Source: Vibrio sp. ED004
GTDB lineage: Bacteria > Pseudomonadota > Gammaproteobacteria > Enterobacterales > Vibrionaceae
Reading direction: 5' to 3'
DNA: 64,000 nucleotides
NCBI RefSeq assembly: GCF_023206395.1
Contig: NZ_CP066149.1
Coordinates: 2,232,001-2,296,000 of the forward strand
Shown here: positions 17,413 through 27,845 of the stretch, one piece after another
How the letters are laid out: the number at the start of each line of letters is the position of its first letter
Position numbering within the stretch: the stretch's first letter is position 1
Position numbers and translations under genes: made by a program
Notes under the pieces: generated by a model
What the model saw: only the letters and a program-made list of their open reading frames with translations
What the model was told of the DNA's origin: nothing
Databases searched by the model: none

Positions 17413-19245
17413 ATGTGTGGAATTGTTGGTGCAGTAGCACAACGTGATGTAGCCGAAATCTTAGTAGAAGGCCTTCGCCGCCTAGAATACCGTGGCTACG
17501 ACTCTGCAGGTGTCGCTGTGGTGGATAGCGAATCTAACCTAACTCGTGTTCGTCGCTTAGGTAAAGTACAAGAGCTAGCAGACGCGGTAGAAGAGCAACA
17601 AGTTATTGGTGGTACAGGTATCGCTCACACACGTTGGGCAACACACGGTGAGCCGTCTGAAGCGAACGCACACCCACACATGTCTGGTGATATTGCAGTT
17701 GTACACAACGGCATTATCGAAAACCACGAAGCACTGCGTGCTCTGCTGCAAGAGCGTGGCTACGTGTTTACTTCACAAACGGATACAGAAGTTATCGCTC
17801 ACCTAGTTGAGTGGGAACTTCGTACTTCTGATTCATTGGTTGAAGCACTGCAAAAAACCGCTAAACAGCTAGACGGCGCGTACGGCACGGTTGTGGTTGA
17901 TCGCAAAGATCCTAGCCGCATTGTTGTTGCTCGTTCTGGTAGCCCAATCGTTATTGGTTTTGGTGTCGGTGAGAACTTCCTAGCATCAGACCAACTTGCA
18001 CTACTAAGCGTAACTCGTCGTTTCATGTACCTAGAAGAGGGTGATGTTGCTGAGGTTACTCGTCGTGATGTAACGATATTTGACGTTGCAGGTGAGCGTG
18101 TTGAGCGTGAAATCGTAGAATCAAACGCAGAACACGATGCAGGTGACAAAGGTAAATACCGTCACTTCATGCAGAAAGAGATCTTCGAACAGCCAACCGC
18201 GTTGATCAACACAATGGAAGGTCGTATCTCTGAAACTTCGGTTATCACTAACGCAATCGGTGTTAAAGCTGAAGAGATCTTGAGCAAGGTTGAACACGTG
18301 CAGATCATCGCATGTGGTACTTCTTACAACTCAGGTATGGCTGCTCGTTACTGGTTTGAGTCTCTAGCGGGCGTAAGCTGTGACGTAGAGATTGCTTCTG
18401 AATTCCGTTACCGTGATTTCGTTGTTCGCCCGAACAGCCTACTCGTTACTCTGTCTCAGTCTGGTGAAACGGCTGATACGCTTGCAGCCCTTCGTCTTGC
18501 AAAAGAGAAAGGCTACATGTCAGCAATGACTATCTGTAACGTTGCGGGTTCTTCGCTGGTTCGTGAATCTGACTTTGCTTTCATGACTCGCGCAGGAACA
18601 GAGATCGGTGTAGCTTCAACTAAGGCTTTCACAACTCAACTAGCAGCAATGCTGATGATGGTTACTTCAATTGGTCGTCTACAAGGTCGTATCAATGAAG
18701 AAAAAGAAGCTGAAATCGTTAAAGCGCTGCATGAGCTACCAACGGCTATTGAACAAGCTCTAGCATTCGATAAAGAGATCGAAGCACTAGCACCTGACTT
18801 TGCTGATAAGCACCACACATTGTTCCTAGGTCGTGGCGAGTTCTACCCAATCGCAATGGAAGCGTCTCTGAAGCTGAAAGAGATCTCTTACATTCACGCT
18901 GAAGCATACGCAGCGGGTGAGCTTAAGCACGGTCCTCTAGCGCTTATTGATGCAGATATGCCAGTAGTGGTAATTGCACCAAGCAATGACCTACTAGAGA
19001 AGCTAAAATCAAACGTTGAAGAAGTACGTGCTCGAGGCGGTCTACTTTACGTATTCGCTGACCAAGACGCTGGCTTTGAAAGCGATGAGAACATGAAGAT
19101 CATCAAGATGCCTCACGTAAGCGAAGTTACAGCACCTATCTACTACACAGTACCGATGCAACTGCTGTCTTACCATGTAGCGTTAATCAAAGGTACCGAT
19201 GTTGACCAACCTCGTAACCTAGCGAAAGCGGTAACCGTTGAGTAA
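17413..19245 (+). CDS. glmS: Glutamine-fructose-6-phosphate aminotransferase (isomerizing)
   Basis: A 610-residue enzyme making glucosamine-6-phosphate from fructose-6-phosphate and glutamine, the first step towards UDP-GlcNAc, peptidoglycan and [16 protein letters not shown] exposes the N-terminal nucleophile Cys after Met removal. The glutaminase domain (about 1-240) shows HTRWATHG and the NGIIEN loop. Two SIS domains follow (residues about 290-430 and 460-600), with CGTSYNSG and [11 protein letters not shown] binding the sugar phosphate. The C-terminus LAKAVTVE is the typical closing tail. ATGGAGTAAAACT precedes the start. A strong terminator follows. Confidence 0.97.
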   Translation: MCGIVGAVAQRDVAEILVEGLRRLEYRGYDSAGVAVVDSESNLTRVRRLGKVQELADAVEEQQVIGGTGIAHTRWATHGEPSEANAHPHMSGDIAVVHNGIIENHEALRALLQERGYVFTSQTDTEVIAHLVEWELRTSDSLVEALQKTAKQLDGAYGTVVVDRKDPSRIVVARSGSPIVIGFGVGENFLASDQLALLSVTRRFMYLEEGDVAEVTRRDVTIFDVAGERVEREIVESNAEHDAGDKGKYRHFMQKEIFEQPTALINTMEGRISETSVITNAIGVKAEEILSKVEHVQIIACGTSYNSGMAARYWFESLAGVSCDVEIASEFRYRDFVVRPNSLLVTLSQSGETADTLAALRLAKEKGYMSAMTICNVAGSSLVRESDFAFMTRAGTEIGVASTKAFTTQLAAMLMMVTSIGRLQGRINEEKEAEIVKALHELPTAIEQALAFDKEIEALAPDFADKHHTLFLGRGEFYPIAMEASLKLKEISYIHAEAYAAGELKHGPLALIDADMPVVVIAPSNDLLEKLKSNVEEVRARGGLLYVFADQDAGFESDENMKIIKMPHVSEVTAPIYYTVPMQLLSYHVALIKGTDVDQPRNLAKAVTVE

Positions 19246-19273
19246 TCGACAGATTATCTAAGCAATAGATAAT

Positions 19274-19306
19274 AAGAAGCCCATCCAGTGATGGGCTTCT
19301 TTGTAC
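19274..19306 (+). terminator. glmS terminator
   Basis: AAGAAGCCCATC pairs perfectly with GATGGGCTTCTT across CAGT. Confidence 0.9.
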
Positions 19307-19361
19307 CTGTTACTTTTTTCATGCTACATGGCACTTTAATATCTCGGTGTCGTTACCTTGA

Positions 19362-20630
19362 TTAAGCGTTAAGAGCTTGCTCCAGATCAGCCAAGATATC
19401 TTCGATGTGCTCGATGCCTACTGAAAGGCGAATCATCTCTGGTGACACGCCAGCCTGTTTTTGTTCCGCTTCGCTTAATTGACGGTGTGTTGTTGATGCA
19501 GGGTGACAAGCAAGAGACTTGGCATCACCAATGTTCACCAAGCGCTTGAAGATTTGCAGCGTATCATAGAAGCGAACACCTGCTTCATATCCGTCCTTCA
19601 AGCCAAAAGACAAAATAGCCGATGGCTTACCCTGCATGTACTTTTCAGCAAGCGGGTAGAATTCTGAACTAGGCAAGCCTGCGTAGCTTACCCAACTGAC
19701 CTTCTCGTGTTGTTTGAGATATTCTGCTACTTTCAATGCGTTCTCTGTGTGTCGCTCCATGCGTAGCGACAGCGTCTCCAAACCTTGCATCAACATGAAA
19801 GCATTCATTGGTGACAGTGCGGCGCCTGTATTACGCAGGGGAACCGTTCTAGCACGACCGATAAACGCAGCCTCACCAAATGCTTCGGTATAAACCACAC
19901 CATGGTAAGAAGGCTCAGGCTGATTAAACACAGGGAAGCGGTCTTTGTGTTCTGCCCATGGGAATTTACCTGAGTCGACAATCACGCCACCTAAGGTTGT
20001 ACCGTGACCACCAACGTACTTCGTTAGTGAATGAACGACGATGTCAGCACCAAAATCGATGGGCTTACATAGCACAGGTGTCGCGACGGTATTATCGACA
20101 ATCACAGGCACACCTTGTGCGTGAGCAAGCTCTGCGACACGCTCTAGGTCGATGATATTACCTGCCGGGTTACCGATACTTTCACAGTAAACCGCCTTGG
20201 TTTTTTCATCGATCAGCGCCGCTAAGCTTTCTGGTTTGTCGTCTTTAGCAAAGCGAACCTCAATCCCTTGGTTTGGCAGCATGTGAGCAAATAGGGTGTA
20301 CGTGCCACCGTAAAGCTGAGGGGTTGAAACGATGTTGTCACCGATCTGTGCCAAGGTTTGGATCGCATAGTTGATTGCGGCACTGCCCGCACTTACCACT
20401 AAGCCTGCAATACCACCTTCTAAAGCGGCCATGCGTTTTTCTAACACATCATTGGTCGGGTTCATTATGCGAGTATAGATATTACCTGGCACTGCAAGGT
20501 TAAAGAGGTCGGCGCCGTGTTGTGCATCATCGAATTCATACGCGACGGTTTGATAGATAGGTGTTGCTACCGATTTGGTAGTTGGATCGGTTTCGTAGCC
20601 GAAGTGAATCGAGAGCGTTTCGTCTTTCAT
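19362..20630 (-). CDS. metY: O-acetylhomoserine sulfhydrylase (aminocarboxypropyltransferase)
   Basis: A 422-residue PLP-dependent enzyme of the Cys/Met metabolism family, joining sulfide or methanethiol to O-acetylhomoserine to form homocysteine or methionine. The PLP lysine is in VVHSLTKYVGGHG, and other family blocks are NPTNDVLEKRMAALEGG and the C-terminal SLACHPASTTHRQL. Its length fits MetY rather than MetB/MetC (about 390). The frame opens at 20666, but ATG 20630 (MKDETLSIHFGYE) matches the family start and has GGGAAG upstream. It stands alone on the minus strand. Cysteine synthase side activity is common in the family. Confidence 0.88.
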   Translation of the reverse strand: MKDETLSIHFGYETDPTTKSVATPIYQTVAYEFDDAQHGADLFNLAVPGNIYTRIMNPTNDVLEKRMAALEGGIAGLVVSAGSAAINYAIQTLAQIGDNIVSTPQLYGGTYTLFAHMLPNQGIEVRFAKDDKPESLAALIDEKTKAVYCESIGNPAGNIIDLERVAELAHAQGVPVIVDNTVATPVLCKPIDFGADIVVHSLTKYVGGHGTTLGGVIVDSGKFPWAEHKDRFPVFNQPEPSYHGVVYTEAFGEAAFIGRARTVPLRNTGAALSPMNAFMLMQGLETLSLRMERHTENALKVAEYLKQHEKVSWVSYAGLPSSEFYPLAEKYMQGKPSAILSFGLKDGYEAGVRFYDTLQIFKRLVNIGDAKSLACHPASTTHRQLSEAEQKQAGVSPEMIRLSVGIEHIEDILADLEQALNA

Positions 20631-20789
20631 GTGTCTTCCCTGAACAATTGAGTAATTTGTGTACATTCATATTGCCGATTTTTCCATAAAAGAAAAGTAA
20701 GCTTAGTCACAGAGAGGCAATTGGAATTGTGTGCGAGATGATTCGTAATCGTTAGTAAGTGTAGGGCGTGATTTGTGCGGTTTCAGAAA

Positions 20790-20828
20790 AGCAAAAAGCC
20801 AGAGCAGCATGAACTGTTCTGACTTTTC
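20790..20828 (-). terminator. Terminator after tRNA-Ile
   Basis: Read on the minus strand, GTCAGAACAG pairs with CTGCTCTGGC with one mismatch, then TTTTTG follows. It lies just past the tRNA 3' end. Confidence 0.75.
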
Positions 20829-20833
20829 TAATT

Positions 20834-20909
20834 TGGTGGCCCCTCCCAGATTTGAACTGGGGACCGAACGATTATGAGTCGTGCGCTCTAACCACTGAGC
20901 TAAGGGGCC
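20834..20909 (-). tRNA. tRNA-Ile (anticodon CAU, lysidine-type)
   Basis: A 76-nt cloverleaf including an encoded CCA. The acceptor stem is GGCCCCT/AGGGGCC, the D arm GCTC-AGTGGTTA-GAGC, the anticodon loop CTCATAA and the T arm CCCAG-TTCAAAT-CTGGG. The CAT anticodon with this acceptor and D-arm sequence matches enteric ileX/ileY rather than tRNA-Met, so C34 should be modified to lysidine by TilS to read AUA. Position 27-43 appears as C-U, a mismatch at the top of the anticodon stem. Confidence 0.92.
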
Positions 20910-21001
20910 GTAGGCATAGATTATAGGGGAAGCATTCAGTGGTGTCTAGACACTATAAGGGGCAATTCCGCTTACATCTTAGCCACTTAAATCACACGGA
21001 T

Positions 21002-21034
21002 AAAAAAAAGGTGAGCCAAGGCTCACCTTTTCTT
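21002..21034 (-). terminator. rpoD (macromolecular synthesis operon) terminator
   Basis: AAAGGTGAGCC (21007-21017) pairs with GGCTCACCTTT (21020-21030). The minus-strand read ends in a T-run. Confidence 0.9.
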
Positions 21035-21071
21035 ATTTATGCTTAAAAGCTAACCACACTTGAGTGTGTGA

Positions 21072-22916
21072 TTACTCGTCTAGGAAGCTACGCAGAGTTT
21101 CTGAGCGGCTTGGGTGACGAAGTTTACGCAGTGCTTTTGCTTCGATCTGACGGATACGTTCACGAGTTACGTCGAACTGCTTACCAACCTCTTCAAGAGT
21201 GTGGTCTGTGTTCATGTCGATACCGAAACGCATACGCAGTACTTTAGCTTCACGAGGTGTTAGGCCAGCAAGAACGTCTTTCGTTGCACCGCGTAGGCTT
21301 GTTGCCGTTGCAGAGTCTAGAGGTAGTTCTAGCGTTGTATCCTCGATGAAATCACCTAGGTGCGAATCTTCGTCGTCACCAATTGGTGTCTCCATTGAGA
21401 TTGGCTCTTTAGCGATTTTCAGTACTTTACGGATCTTGTCTTCAGGCATTTGCATGCGCTCAGCCAATTCTTCCGGAAGTGGTTCACGACCCATCTCTTG
21501 TAGCATTTGACGAGAGATACGGTTTAGTTTGTTGATCGTTTCGATCATGTGAACCGGAATACGGATAGTACGAGCTTGGTCGGCAATCGAACGAGTGATT
21601 GCTTGACGGATCCACCATGTAGCGTAAGTAGAGAATTTGTAACCACGACGGTATTCAAACTTATCTACGGCTTTCATCAGACCGATGTTACCTTCTTGGA
21701 TTAGATCCAGGAATTGTAGACCACGGTTTGTGTACTTCTTAGCAATCGAGATTACTAGACGTAAGTTCGCTTCAACCATCTCTTTCTTCGCACGACGAGC
21801 TTTTGCTTCACCGATAGACATACGACGGCTGATGTCTTTAATGCTTTGAACAGTAAGAGACGTCTCTTTCTCGATCATATCCAGTTTTTGGATTGAGCGA
21901 CGGATATCGTTCTCGTTACGTTTGATCTTTTCTGCGTATGGCTTGTCAGAAGCAAGAACTTCATCCAACCATGCTTCGCTAGATTCGTTGCCAGTAAATA
22001 GAGCAATGAAAGATTTCTTCGGCATTTTGCCGTACTCAACCGTTTGACGCATGATTAGGCGTTCTTGAGTACGTACGCGATCCATAGAGTTACGCAGTTC
22101 GTTTACTAGGTAATCAAACTGTTTTGGTGTTAGACGGAACTCTTTGAATACGTCTTGCATCATTGTCGTTGCAAGCATAGCTTTCGGGCTTTCATGGCCG
22201 TACTCGTTGATCGCTAGTTGACGATTCTGGTAGCTAGTACGAAGTGCTGTGAACTTCTCAAGAGCAAGCTCAGGATCAATACCTGTATCTTCTTCTTCCT
22301 CTTCCTCGTCGTCTTCAGCGTCTTCTTTGTCTTCGTCTTCCAGATCAGTTTCAGCAAGTTCTGAACCGATGTGAGTTGCCGTTGGCGCAGCAGTGCCATC
22401 GTCATCTGGGTCAACAAAGCCATTGATTAGGTCTGTTAAGCGAATCTCTTCCGCTTGTACGCGGTCAAACTGTTCCAAGATGTATGGAATAGTGCCTGGG
22501 TACTCAGCAACAGAAAGTTGAACCGTATTGATACCATCTTCAATACGTTTCGCAATGTCGATTTCGCCTTCACGAGTCAGTAGTTCAACCGTACCCATTT
22601 CACGCATGTACATACGAACTGGGTCAGTAGTACGGCCAATCTCGCTTTCTACGCTTGAAAGCGCAGCAGCTGCAGCTTCGGCTGCATCTTCATCTATATT
22701 GGCATCGTCATCATTAAGCGCTAGATCATCAGCATCAGGTGCAGTTTCAACTACCTTGATACCCATGTCGTTAATCATTTGAATGATGTCTTCTACCTGT
22801 TCAGAATCCACGATTTCTGCAGGTAGGTGGTCGTTTACTTCGGCGTAGGTCAGATAGCCTTGTTCCTTGCCTTTAATAACAAGTAATTTAAGCTGTGACT
22901 GCGGATTTTGATCCAT
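21072..22916 (-). CDS. rpoD: RNA polymerase primary sigma factor, sigma-70
   Basis: A 614-residue housekeeping sigma factor that directs RNA polymerase to -10/-35 promoters. Region 1.1 (about 1-80) is followed by region 1.2 ([21 protein letters not shown]) and a long non-conserved acidic insert with runs of E and D near residues 195-215. Region 2 contains [18 protein letters not shown] and [17 protein letters not shown]. Region 4 ends with [21 protein letters not shown]. coli RpoD has 613 residues. It is the last gene of rpsU-yqeY-dnaG-rpoD, 99 bases after dnaG. Confidence 0.97.
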   Translation of the reverse strand: MDQNPQSQLKLLVIKGKEQGYLTYAEVNDHLPAEIVDSEQVEDIIQMINDMGIKVVETAPDADDLALNDDDANIDEDAAEAAAAALSSVESEIGRTTDPVRMYMREMGTVELLTREGEIDIAKRIEDGINTVQLSVAEYPGTIPYILEQFDRVQAEEIRLTDLINGFVDPDDDGTAAPTATHIGSELAETDLEDEDKEDAEDDEEEEEEDTGIDPELALEKFTALRTSYQNRQLAINEYGHESPKAMLATTMMQDVFKEFRLTPKQFDYLVNELRNSMDRVRTQERLIMRQTVEYGKMPKKSFIALFTGNESSEAWLDEVLASDKPYAEKIKRNENDIRRSIQKLDMIEKETSLTVQSIKDISRRMSIGEAKARRAKKEMVEANLRLVISIAKKYTNRGLQFLDLIQEGNIGLMKAVDKFEYRRGYKFSTYATWWIRQAITRSIADQARTIRIPVHMIETINKLNRISRQMLQEMGREPLPEELAERMQMPEDKIRKVLKIAKEPISMETPIGDDEDSHLGDFIEDTTLELPLDSATATSLRGATKDVLAGLTPREAKVLRMRFGIDMNTDHTLEEVGKQFDVTRERIRQIEAKALRKLRHPSRSETLRSFLDE

Positions 22917-23015
22917 AGATGATATCCAACTTCAGGTCTGGTGAAGGACGTTGCATTCTCAAATGCAAACCAATTATGTTAACAAATTTATTAAATGCTG
23001 ACTAATCAAACAGGG

Positions 23016-24767
23016 TTACGCTTTTAGATCTAGCATTAAAGCTAGTAGCTCCCTTTTTTCTTCGGCTGATAAACCGACGCTTCTTGCTTTGGCCTGCAGG
23101 TTTTCAATTTGTTTTTCAACGCACTGGGCAAGTATATTGTCCAATGAGTCTAAAAATATGTCTTCTTGATTGTCTTCGTCGAGGGGGATTTCCCAGCTCG
23201 CGAGACGAGACAGAAGAGCCTCATGTTTATTGTGTCGCCAATGCTCTAATAATTGGCCTGTGTTGATATGGGGATGCTCGTGGCATTTATCAAGTACTTC
23301 GACGAATAAACTTAGTCCAGGCAACTGTAAGCCTTTGACACTTGATAAATCCGGTACCATATCAGCATAGCTCGGATTTTGGATAAGCAAAGCGATAACT
23401 TCACGCATTGGAGTGCGCTTCAGCTCTTTATGCGGTTGAGGTGTCGGGTTCTGTGTATGAACACGCGCACGTCGCAATTGGTTATCAAATCCAGTCCGCT
23501 CATCGAGCAGTTTTTCGAGCAGTTCTTGGAAGTAACTGTCAGGAATTTTGTTAATCAAGGCGCTAGCGTGTGCACGCAGTGCCGATTTTCCTTCCGTTGT
23601 TCCCAAGTTCAACTTGTGTATTTCAATCAGGTTATCGAACAAATAAGTCGAAAGCGGCGTCGCATTATGAACAAGTTGTTCGAAAGCGTCTTTGCCGTGT
23701 TCTCTTATATAGCTATCTGGGTCTTCACCGTCTGGCAAGAATAGAAACTTGAGCGTGTTCCCTGTTTTCAGGTACTCAAGGGCATTTTCTAATGCACGCC
23801 ACGCAGCTTCTTTACCTGCACGGTCACCATCGTAACAACAAACCACAGTGCTGGTTTGGCGGAACAACATTTGAATGTGGTCGCCAGTTGTTGAGGTGCC
23901 CAGTGATGCCACTGAATAATCGACACCGTATTGCGCGAGTGCTACGACATCCATGTAACCTTCAACCACAAGTACTTGTGGCGGTTCACGGTAGGCTTGC
24001 AACACTTCATAAAGGCCGTAAAGTTCTTTACCTTTATGGAAGATAGGCGTTTCTGGTGAGTTCAGATATTTTGGTGTGCCGTCTTCTAAGACACGGCCAC
24101 CAAAACCAATCACACGGCCGCGACGATCGCGAATCGGGAACATCACGCGTCCACGGAATCGGTCGTATCGGTTGCCTTTATCGTTCTCTATTAACATGCC
24201 GCCAGTCACGAGCATGTCTTGGGCTTCTTTCTGTTGGCCAAAGTTCTTACGAACTAAGTCCCACTCATCCGCCACATAACCAATGCCAAACTTCTGGACG
24301 ATTTCGCCAGACAGACCACGATTCTTTAGGTATTCAATCGCCGGTTTATTGGCTGCTATTTTTAGCTGTGAGCGATAGAACTGGCTGATGCCACCCATCA
24401 AATCATAGAGGTTACGTTTTTGTTCGCTGTTGGCTCTAGGTGTTGTTGATATCTCGCCGCTGCGCTGTTCTCTAGGAACATCGAGCCCTAAGTAAGAAGC
24501 CAGTTCTTCAATAGCTTCAACAAAATCGAGACGTTCGAACTCCATAATGAAGTCGATAGCATTACCGTGTACGCCACAACCAAAGCAGTGATAAAACTGT
24601 TTTTCTTGGCTTACGCTAAAAGAAGGGGTCTTTTCGTTGTGGAATGGGCAACAAGCACCATAGTTTTTGCCTTTTTTCTTAAGTTTCACGCGTGCGTCCA
24701 CAATGTCGACAATGTCGAGACGCGCTAGGAGATCATCGATGAAACTACGCGGGATGTGTCCTGCCAT
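23016..24767 (-). CDS. dnaG: DNA primase
   Basis: A 583-residue primase that lays RNA primers at the replication fork with DnaB helicase. The N-terminal zinc-binding domain shows CCPFHNEKTPSFSVS and YHCFGCGVHGNAIDF (CHCC ligands). The catalytic core has the RNAP basic motif, and the TOPRIM fold contains VVEGYMDVVAL (catalytic Glu) and CCYDGDRAGKEAA (DxD). The C-terminal 150 residues form the DnaB-interaction helical domain. Gene order yqeY-dnaG-rpoD is conserved in Vibrio. No terminator is seen before rpoD. Confidence 0.96.
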   Translation of the reverse strand: MAGHIPRSFIDDLLARLDIVDIVDARVKLKKKGKNYGACCPFHNEKTPSFSVSQEKQFYHCFGCGVHGNAIDFIMEFERLDFVEAIEELASYLGLDVPREQRSGEISTTPRANSEQKRNLYDLMGGISQFYRSQLKIAANKPAIEYLKNRGLSGEIVQKFGIGYVADEWDLVRKNFGQQKEAQDMLVTGGMLIENDKGNRYDRFRGRVMFPIRDRRGRVIGFGGRVLEDGTPKYLNSPETPIFHKGKELYGLYEVLQAYREPPQVLVVEGYMDVVALAQYGVDYSVASLGTSTTGDHIQMLFRQTSTVVCCYDGDRAGKEAAWRALENALEYLKTGNTLKFLFLPDGEDPDSYIREHGKDAFEQLVHNATPLSTYLFDNLIEIHKLNLGTTEGKSALRAHASALINKIPDSYFQELLEKLLDERTGFDNQLRRARVHTQNPTPQPHKELKRTPMREVIALLIQNPSYADMVPDLSSVKGLQLPGLSLFVEVLDKCHEHPHINTGQLLEHWRHNKHEALLSRLASWEIPLDEDNQEDIFLDSLDNILAQCVEKQIENLQAKARSVGLSAEEKRELLALMLDLKA

Positions 24768-24834
24768 AAAACCTTAGAAAAATGCACTAACTGAGAGTGT
24801 GGATAATAATAGTTTGAATAGGTTACAGATACAA

Positions 24835-24869
24835 ACAAGCCGTGCGTTCCGAAGGATTGCACGGCTTGT
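24835..24869 (-). terminator. Hairpin between yqeY and dnaG, possible partial terminator
   Basis: ACAAGCCGTGC (24835-24845) and GCACGGCTTGT (24859-24869) form a perfect 11-bp stem. On the minus strand it is followed by TTGTAT, a weak U-tract. E. coli has an internal terminator upstream of dnaG that lowers primase output; this may play the same part, or act as an RNA processing site. Confidence 0.55.
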
Positions 24870-24886
24870 TGCAATTTGATTTGGGA

Positions 24887-25330
24887 TTAAGCGAGTTTAG
24901 AACGAACTAAACCACTAACTTTACCCATATCTGCACGCCCTTGAATTTGTGGTTTCAAGATAGCCATTACTTTACCCATGTCTTGCATGCCCGCAGGTTG
25001 AGATTCTGCAATTGCGCTATCAAGTAGTGCAATAACTTCTTCATCAGTTAGCGGTTGAGGCATAAAGCCTTCAAGTACAGCAATTTCTGCTTTTTCCACG
25101 TCAGCAAGATCTTGACGATTTGCCGATTCATATTGAGCAACAGAATCGCGACGTTGCTTAACCATTTTAACTAATACAGCAAGAATGTCGTCGTCGTTCA
25201 GAGTGATCCGTTCGTCAACTTCACGTTGCTTAATTGCTGAAAGAGCTAAGCGGATAGTGCCAAGGCGCGGTTTGTCCTTGGCTTTCATCGCTAATTTTTG
25301 CTCTTCTTTGAGTTGTTCAATAAGAGCCAT
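24887..25330 (-). CDS. GatB/YqeY domain-containing protein
   Basis: A 147-residue soluble helical protein of the YqeY family, related to the tail domain of the GatB amidotransferase subunit. It begins MALIEQLKEEQKLAMKAKDK and contains the LVKMVKQRRDSVAQYE block and the GKVMAILKPQIQGRADMGKV signature. The family may bind tRNA, but its role is not settled. It is 25 bases downstream of rpsU and probably cotranscribed with it. Its place inside the rpsU-dnaG-rpoD operon is normal in Vibrio. Confidence 0.9.
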   Translation of the reverse strand: MALIEQLKEEQKLAMKAKDKPRLGTIRLALSAIKQREVDERITLNDDDILAVLVKMVKQRRDSVAQYESANRQDLADVEKAEIAVLEGFMPQPLTDEEVIALLDSAIAESQPAGMQDMGKVMAILKPQIQGRADMGKVSGLVRSKLA

Positions 25331-25355
25331 AACTCAGTCCTTATGGATTAAGTTA

Positions 25356-25571
25356 TTAGTACAGGCGAACGCGACGTGCGTTTTCGCGAGCTAGCTTCTT
25401 AGCGTGACGCTTTTGAGCTGCTGCTTTAGCGCGTTTGCGAACTGTAGTTGGCTTTTCGTAATGCTCGCGACGGCGAACTTCAGAAAGGATACCTGCTTTT
25501 TCACAAGAGCGCTTGAAACGACGTAGTGCAACGTCGAACGGTTCGTTTTCACGTACTTTAACTATTGGCAT
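25356..25571 (-). CDS. rpsU: 30S ribosomal protein S21
   Basis: A 71-residue, very basic small-subunit protein needed for initiation on mRNAs with strong Shine-Dalgarno pairing. It starts [20 protein letters not shown] and ends in an Arg/Lys-rich helix ([14 protein letters not shown]), the same length as in E. coli. It is the first gene of the macromolecular synthesis operon. The 258 bases to the divergent tsaD hold both promoter regions. Confidence 0.97.
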   Translation of the reverse strand: MPIVKVRENEPFDVALRRFKRSCEKAGILSEVRRREHYEKPTTVRKRAKAAAQKRHAKKLARENARRVRLY

Positions 25572-25829
25572 ATGCCTTTCACCTCAGGGGTTATTCATTA
25601 TCGCTGGCTACTCAGTACCAAATCAGAGAAGTTACCCATCGAGCTAACTCTCTATTCGCGTTTGGCCATTAACCAGCTTGATCAAAAATGGTGCGGAATT
25701 TTAATCCGATCACAGTAGCTTTGTAAAGCATTTTGTCGATTATAGTCTGTACAATATTTGTTTGAAGAGCTTAGGCAGGGTAATATTGCGCTAATTTCCC
25801 ATTTTAGACGAAAGCGTGCCGAGAAAATT

Positions 25830-26846
25830 ATGCGCATTATTGGTATTGAAACCTCTTGTGATGAAACAGGAATCGCAATTTATGATGATGAGCAGGGGCT
25901 GCTTTCTCATCAATTATATAGCCAAGTAAAACTGCACGCCGATTACGGTGGTGTGGTACCTGAGCTTGCTTCACGTGACCACGTGAAAAAGACCATTCCA
26001 CTGATTAAAGCAGCTTTAGCGGAAGCTAACCTAACGTCGAAAGATATTGATGGTGTGGCTTACACAGCTGGCCCAGGTTTGGTTGGCGCACTGCTTGTGG
26101 GCGCAACCATTGGTCGCAGTATTGCTTACGCTTGGGGTGTACCAGCAGTACCGGTTCACCATATGGAAGGTCACCTTCTTGCACCAATGCTAGAAGATAA
26201 CCCACCGCCGTTCCCATTTGTGGCGCTGCTGGTTTCTGGCGGTCACACTATGATGGTTGAAGTGAAGGGGATTGGTGAATACAAGATCCTTGGCGAATCG
26301 ATTGATGATGCGGCGGGCGAAGCCTTTGATAAAACGGCTAAGCTGATGGGCTTAGATTACCCAGGTGGCCCGTTGCTTTCTCGATTAGCAGAGAAAGGCA
26401 CGCCAGGTCGCTTTAAGTTCCCTCGTCCTATGACCGATCGCCCAGGCCTAGACATGAGCTTCTCTGGTCTAAAAACATTTGCAGCGAATACGATTCGTGA
26501 CAATGACAACGATGATCAAACTCGCGCGGACATTGCTTACGCATTCCAAGAAGCGGTTTGTGGCACCTTGGTAATCAAGTGTAAGCGTGCCTTGGAACAG
26601 ACTGGCATGAAACGTATAGTGATTGCTGGTGGTGTAAGCGCAAACAAGCAACTGCGTGTTGAGCTTGAAGCGCTTGCTAAGAAAATTGGTGGTGAGGTGT
26701 ACTACCCGCGCACTGAGTTCTGTACTGATAACGGTGCAATGATCGCTTATGCGGGTATGCAGCGCCTAAAAAATGGTGAGACTGCTGACCTTTCAGTTCA
26801 AGCAACACCGCGTTGGCCGATTGACCAATTAGAGCCAATTGCTTAA
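25830..26846 (+). CDS. tsaD: tRNA N6-threonylcarbamoyladenosine transferase subunit TsaD
   Basis: A 338-residue ASKHA-fold metalloenzyme that, with TsaB and TsaE, transfers the threonylcarbamoyl group to A37 of ANN-decoding tRNAs. Visible features are [14 protein letters not shown], the iron-binding HHMEGH motif, the nucleotide loops LVSGGHTMM and [14 protein letters not shown], and [13 protein letters not shown] at the end. ATG 25830 is the conserved family start; the frame extends 24 codons upstream. It is divergent from rpsU, as in most gammaproteobacteria. Confidence 0.96.
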   Translation: MRIIGIETSCDETGIAIYDDEQGLLSHQLYSQVKLHADYGGVVPELASRDHVKKTIPLIKAALAEANLTSKDIDGVAYTAGPGLVGALLVGATIGRSIAYAWGVPAVPVHHMEGHLLAPMLEDNPPPFPFVALLVSGGHTMMVEVKGIGEYKILGESIDDAAGEAFDKTAKLMGLDYPGGPLLSRLAEKGTPGRFKFPRPMTDRPGLDMSFSGLKTFAANTIRDNDNDDQTRADIAYAFQEAVCGTLVIKCKRALEQTGMKRIVIAGGVSANKQLRVELEALAKKIGGEVYYPRTEFCTDNGAMIAYAGMQRLKNGETADLSVQATPRWPIDQLEPIA

Positions 26847-26865
26847 TACATCAAGATGTTTCTAT

Positions 26866-26892
26866 AAACGGTCGCCTAGTGCGGCCGTTTTT
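26866..26892 (+). terminator. tsaD terminator
   Basis: AAACGGTCGC pairs with GCGGCCGTTT with one T-G wobble, then T-rich sequence. Confidence 0.85.
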
Positions 26893-26952
26893 ATATCCTA
26901 GCTTACCGACTATATGTCGATAAATAATTGCTGATAGAGATTAGGGAAGAAG

Positions 26953-27768
26953 ATGAACAAGTTCACTGTAGATAATCAATCGATGGCGTACCTAGATGAA
27001 GGTGAGGGCCCGGTTGTTGTATTGGGTCACAGCTACCTTTGGGATAGCGCGATGTGGAAGCCACAGATTGAGGTATTGAAAACTCAGTACCGTTGTATTG
27101 TGCCTGAGCTTTGGTCTCATGGTGAATCTGAAGCGGCACCGAGTGCAATGCGTAACCTGAAAGATTACGCTCAACATGTTTTGGCACTGCTTGATCACCT
27201 AAACATCGATAAGTTTTCAGTTGTTGGTTTATCGGTTGGCGGCATGTGGGGCACAGAGCTTGCCGAGTTAGCACCTGCGCGAATTCAATCTCTGGTATTA
27301 ATGGATACCTTTGTGGGTCTGGAGCCAGAAGTTGCGCACGCTAAATACTTCAACATGTTAGACACCATCACCCAGACTAAGATGGTCCCTCAACCGATTG
27401 TTGAAGCGGTGGTTCCATTGTTCTTCGCAAACGATGCTCAAACCAACACACCAGATTTGGTTGAAGGTTTTACTCAGCAGTTATCTGAACTTAAGAGTGA
27501 TAAAGCAGAACAAGTGGCTCGCATCGGCCGAATGGTCTTTGGCCGTCGTGACATGATCGAATCAGTAGAGAACTTTGCATTGCCTGTGTTGATTGCGGTA
27601 GGGCAAGAAGATAAGCCTCGCCCAGTACTAGAATCTTACTTAATGCACGATTGCATTACAGGGAGTGAGCTAGTGGTGATTCCTGGCGCAGGCCATATTA
27701 GTTCGCTAGAACAACCAGAGTTTGTGAATACGATGCTGAAAGGCTTTTTAGATAAGCACCTGCTATAA
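26953..27768 (+). CDS. Alpha/beta hydrolase fold protein
   Basis: A 271-residue soluble hydrolase. The oxyanion region is VVLGHSYLWDS, the nucleophile elbow GLSVGGMWG carries the Ser, the acid is probably the Asp of VGQEDKPRP, and the catalytic His is in IPGAGHISSLEQPE. This is a complete triad in the order of the fold. GGGAAGAAG precedes the ATG. It is monocistronic, between two terminators. The substrate is not predictable; esterase, lactonase or C-C hydrolase are all possible. Confidence 0.85.
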   Translation: MNKFTVDNQSMAYLDEGEGPVVVLGHSYLWDSAMWKPQIEVLKTQYRCIVPELWSHGESEAAPSAMRNLKDYAQHVLALLDHLNIDKFSVVGLSVGGMWGTELAELAPARIQSLVLMDTFVGLEPEVAHAKYFNMLDTITQTKMVPQPIVEAVVPLFFANDAQTNTPDLVEGFTQQLSELKSDKAEQVARIGRMVFGRRDMIESVENFALPVLIAVGQEDKPRPVLESYLMHDCITGSELVVIPGAGHISSLEQPEFVNTMLKGFLDKHLL

Positions 27769-27783
27769 GCACTCTCGATAGTT

Positions 27784-27845
27784 AAAATTTATCGGCTTAA
27801 ATCTTTATATTCAAATGGATATATAAGATTAAGCCGATTTTTTTT
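27784..27845. terminator. Long bidirectional terminator between the hydrolase and plsY
   Basis: ATCGGCTTAAATCTT pairs imperfectly with AAGATT-AAGCCGAT around an AT-rich loop. It is followed by a run of eight or more T on the plus strand and has TAAATTTTAAC on the other side. Confidence 0.8.

Noticed and set aside
20834..20909. Elongator tRNA-Met (CAT anticodon)
   Set aside because: Acceptor and D-arm sequence match the tRNA-Ile2 (lysidine) class instead.
23379..23744. Plus-strand frame of 121 codons inside dnaG
   Set aside because: It is antisense to a fully recognisable primase; no start signal.
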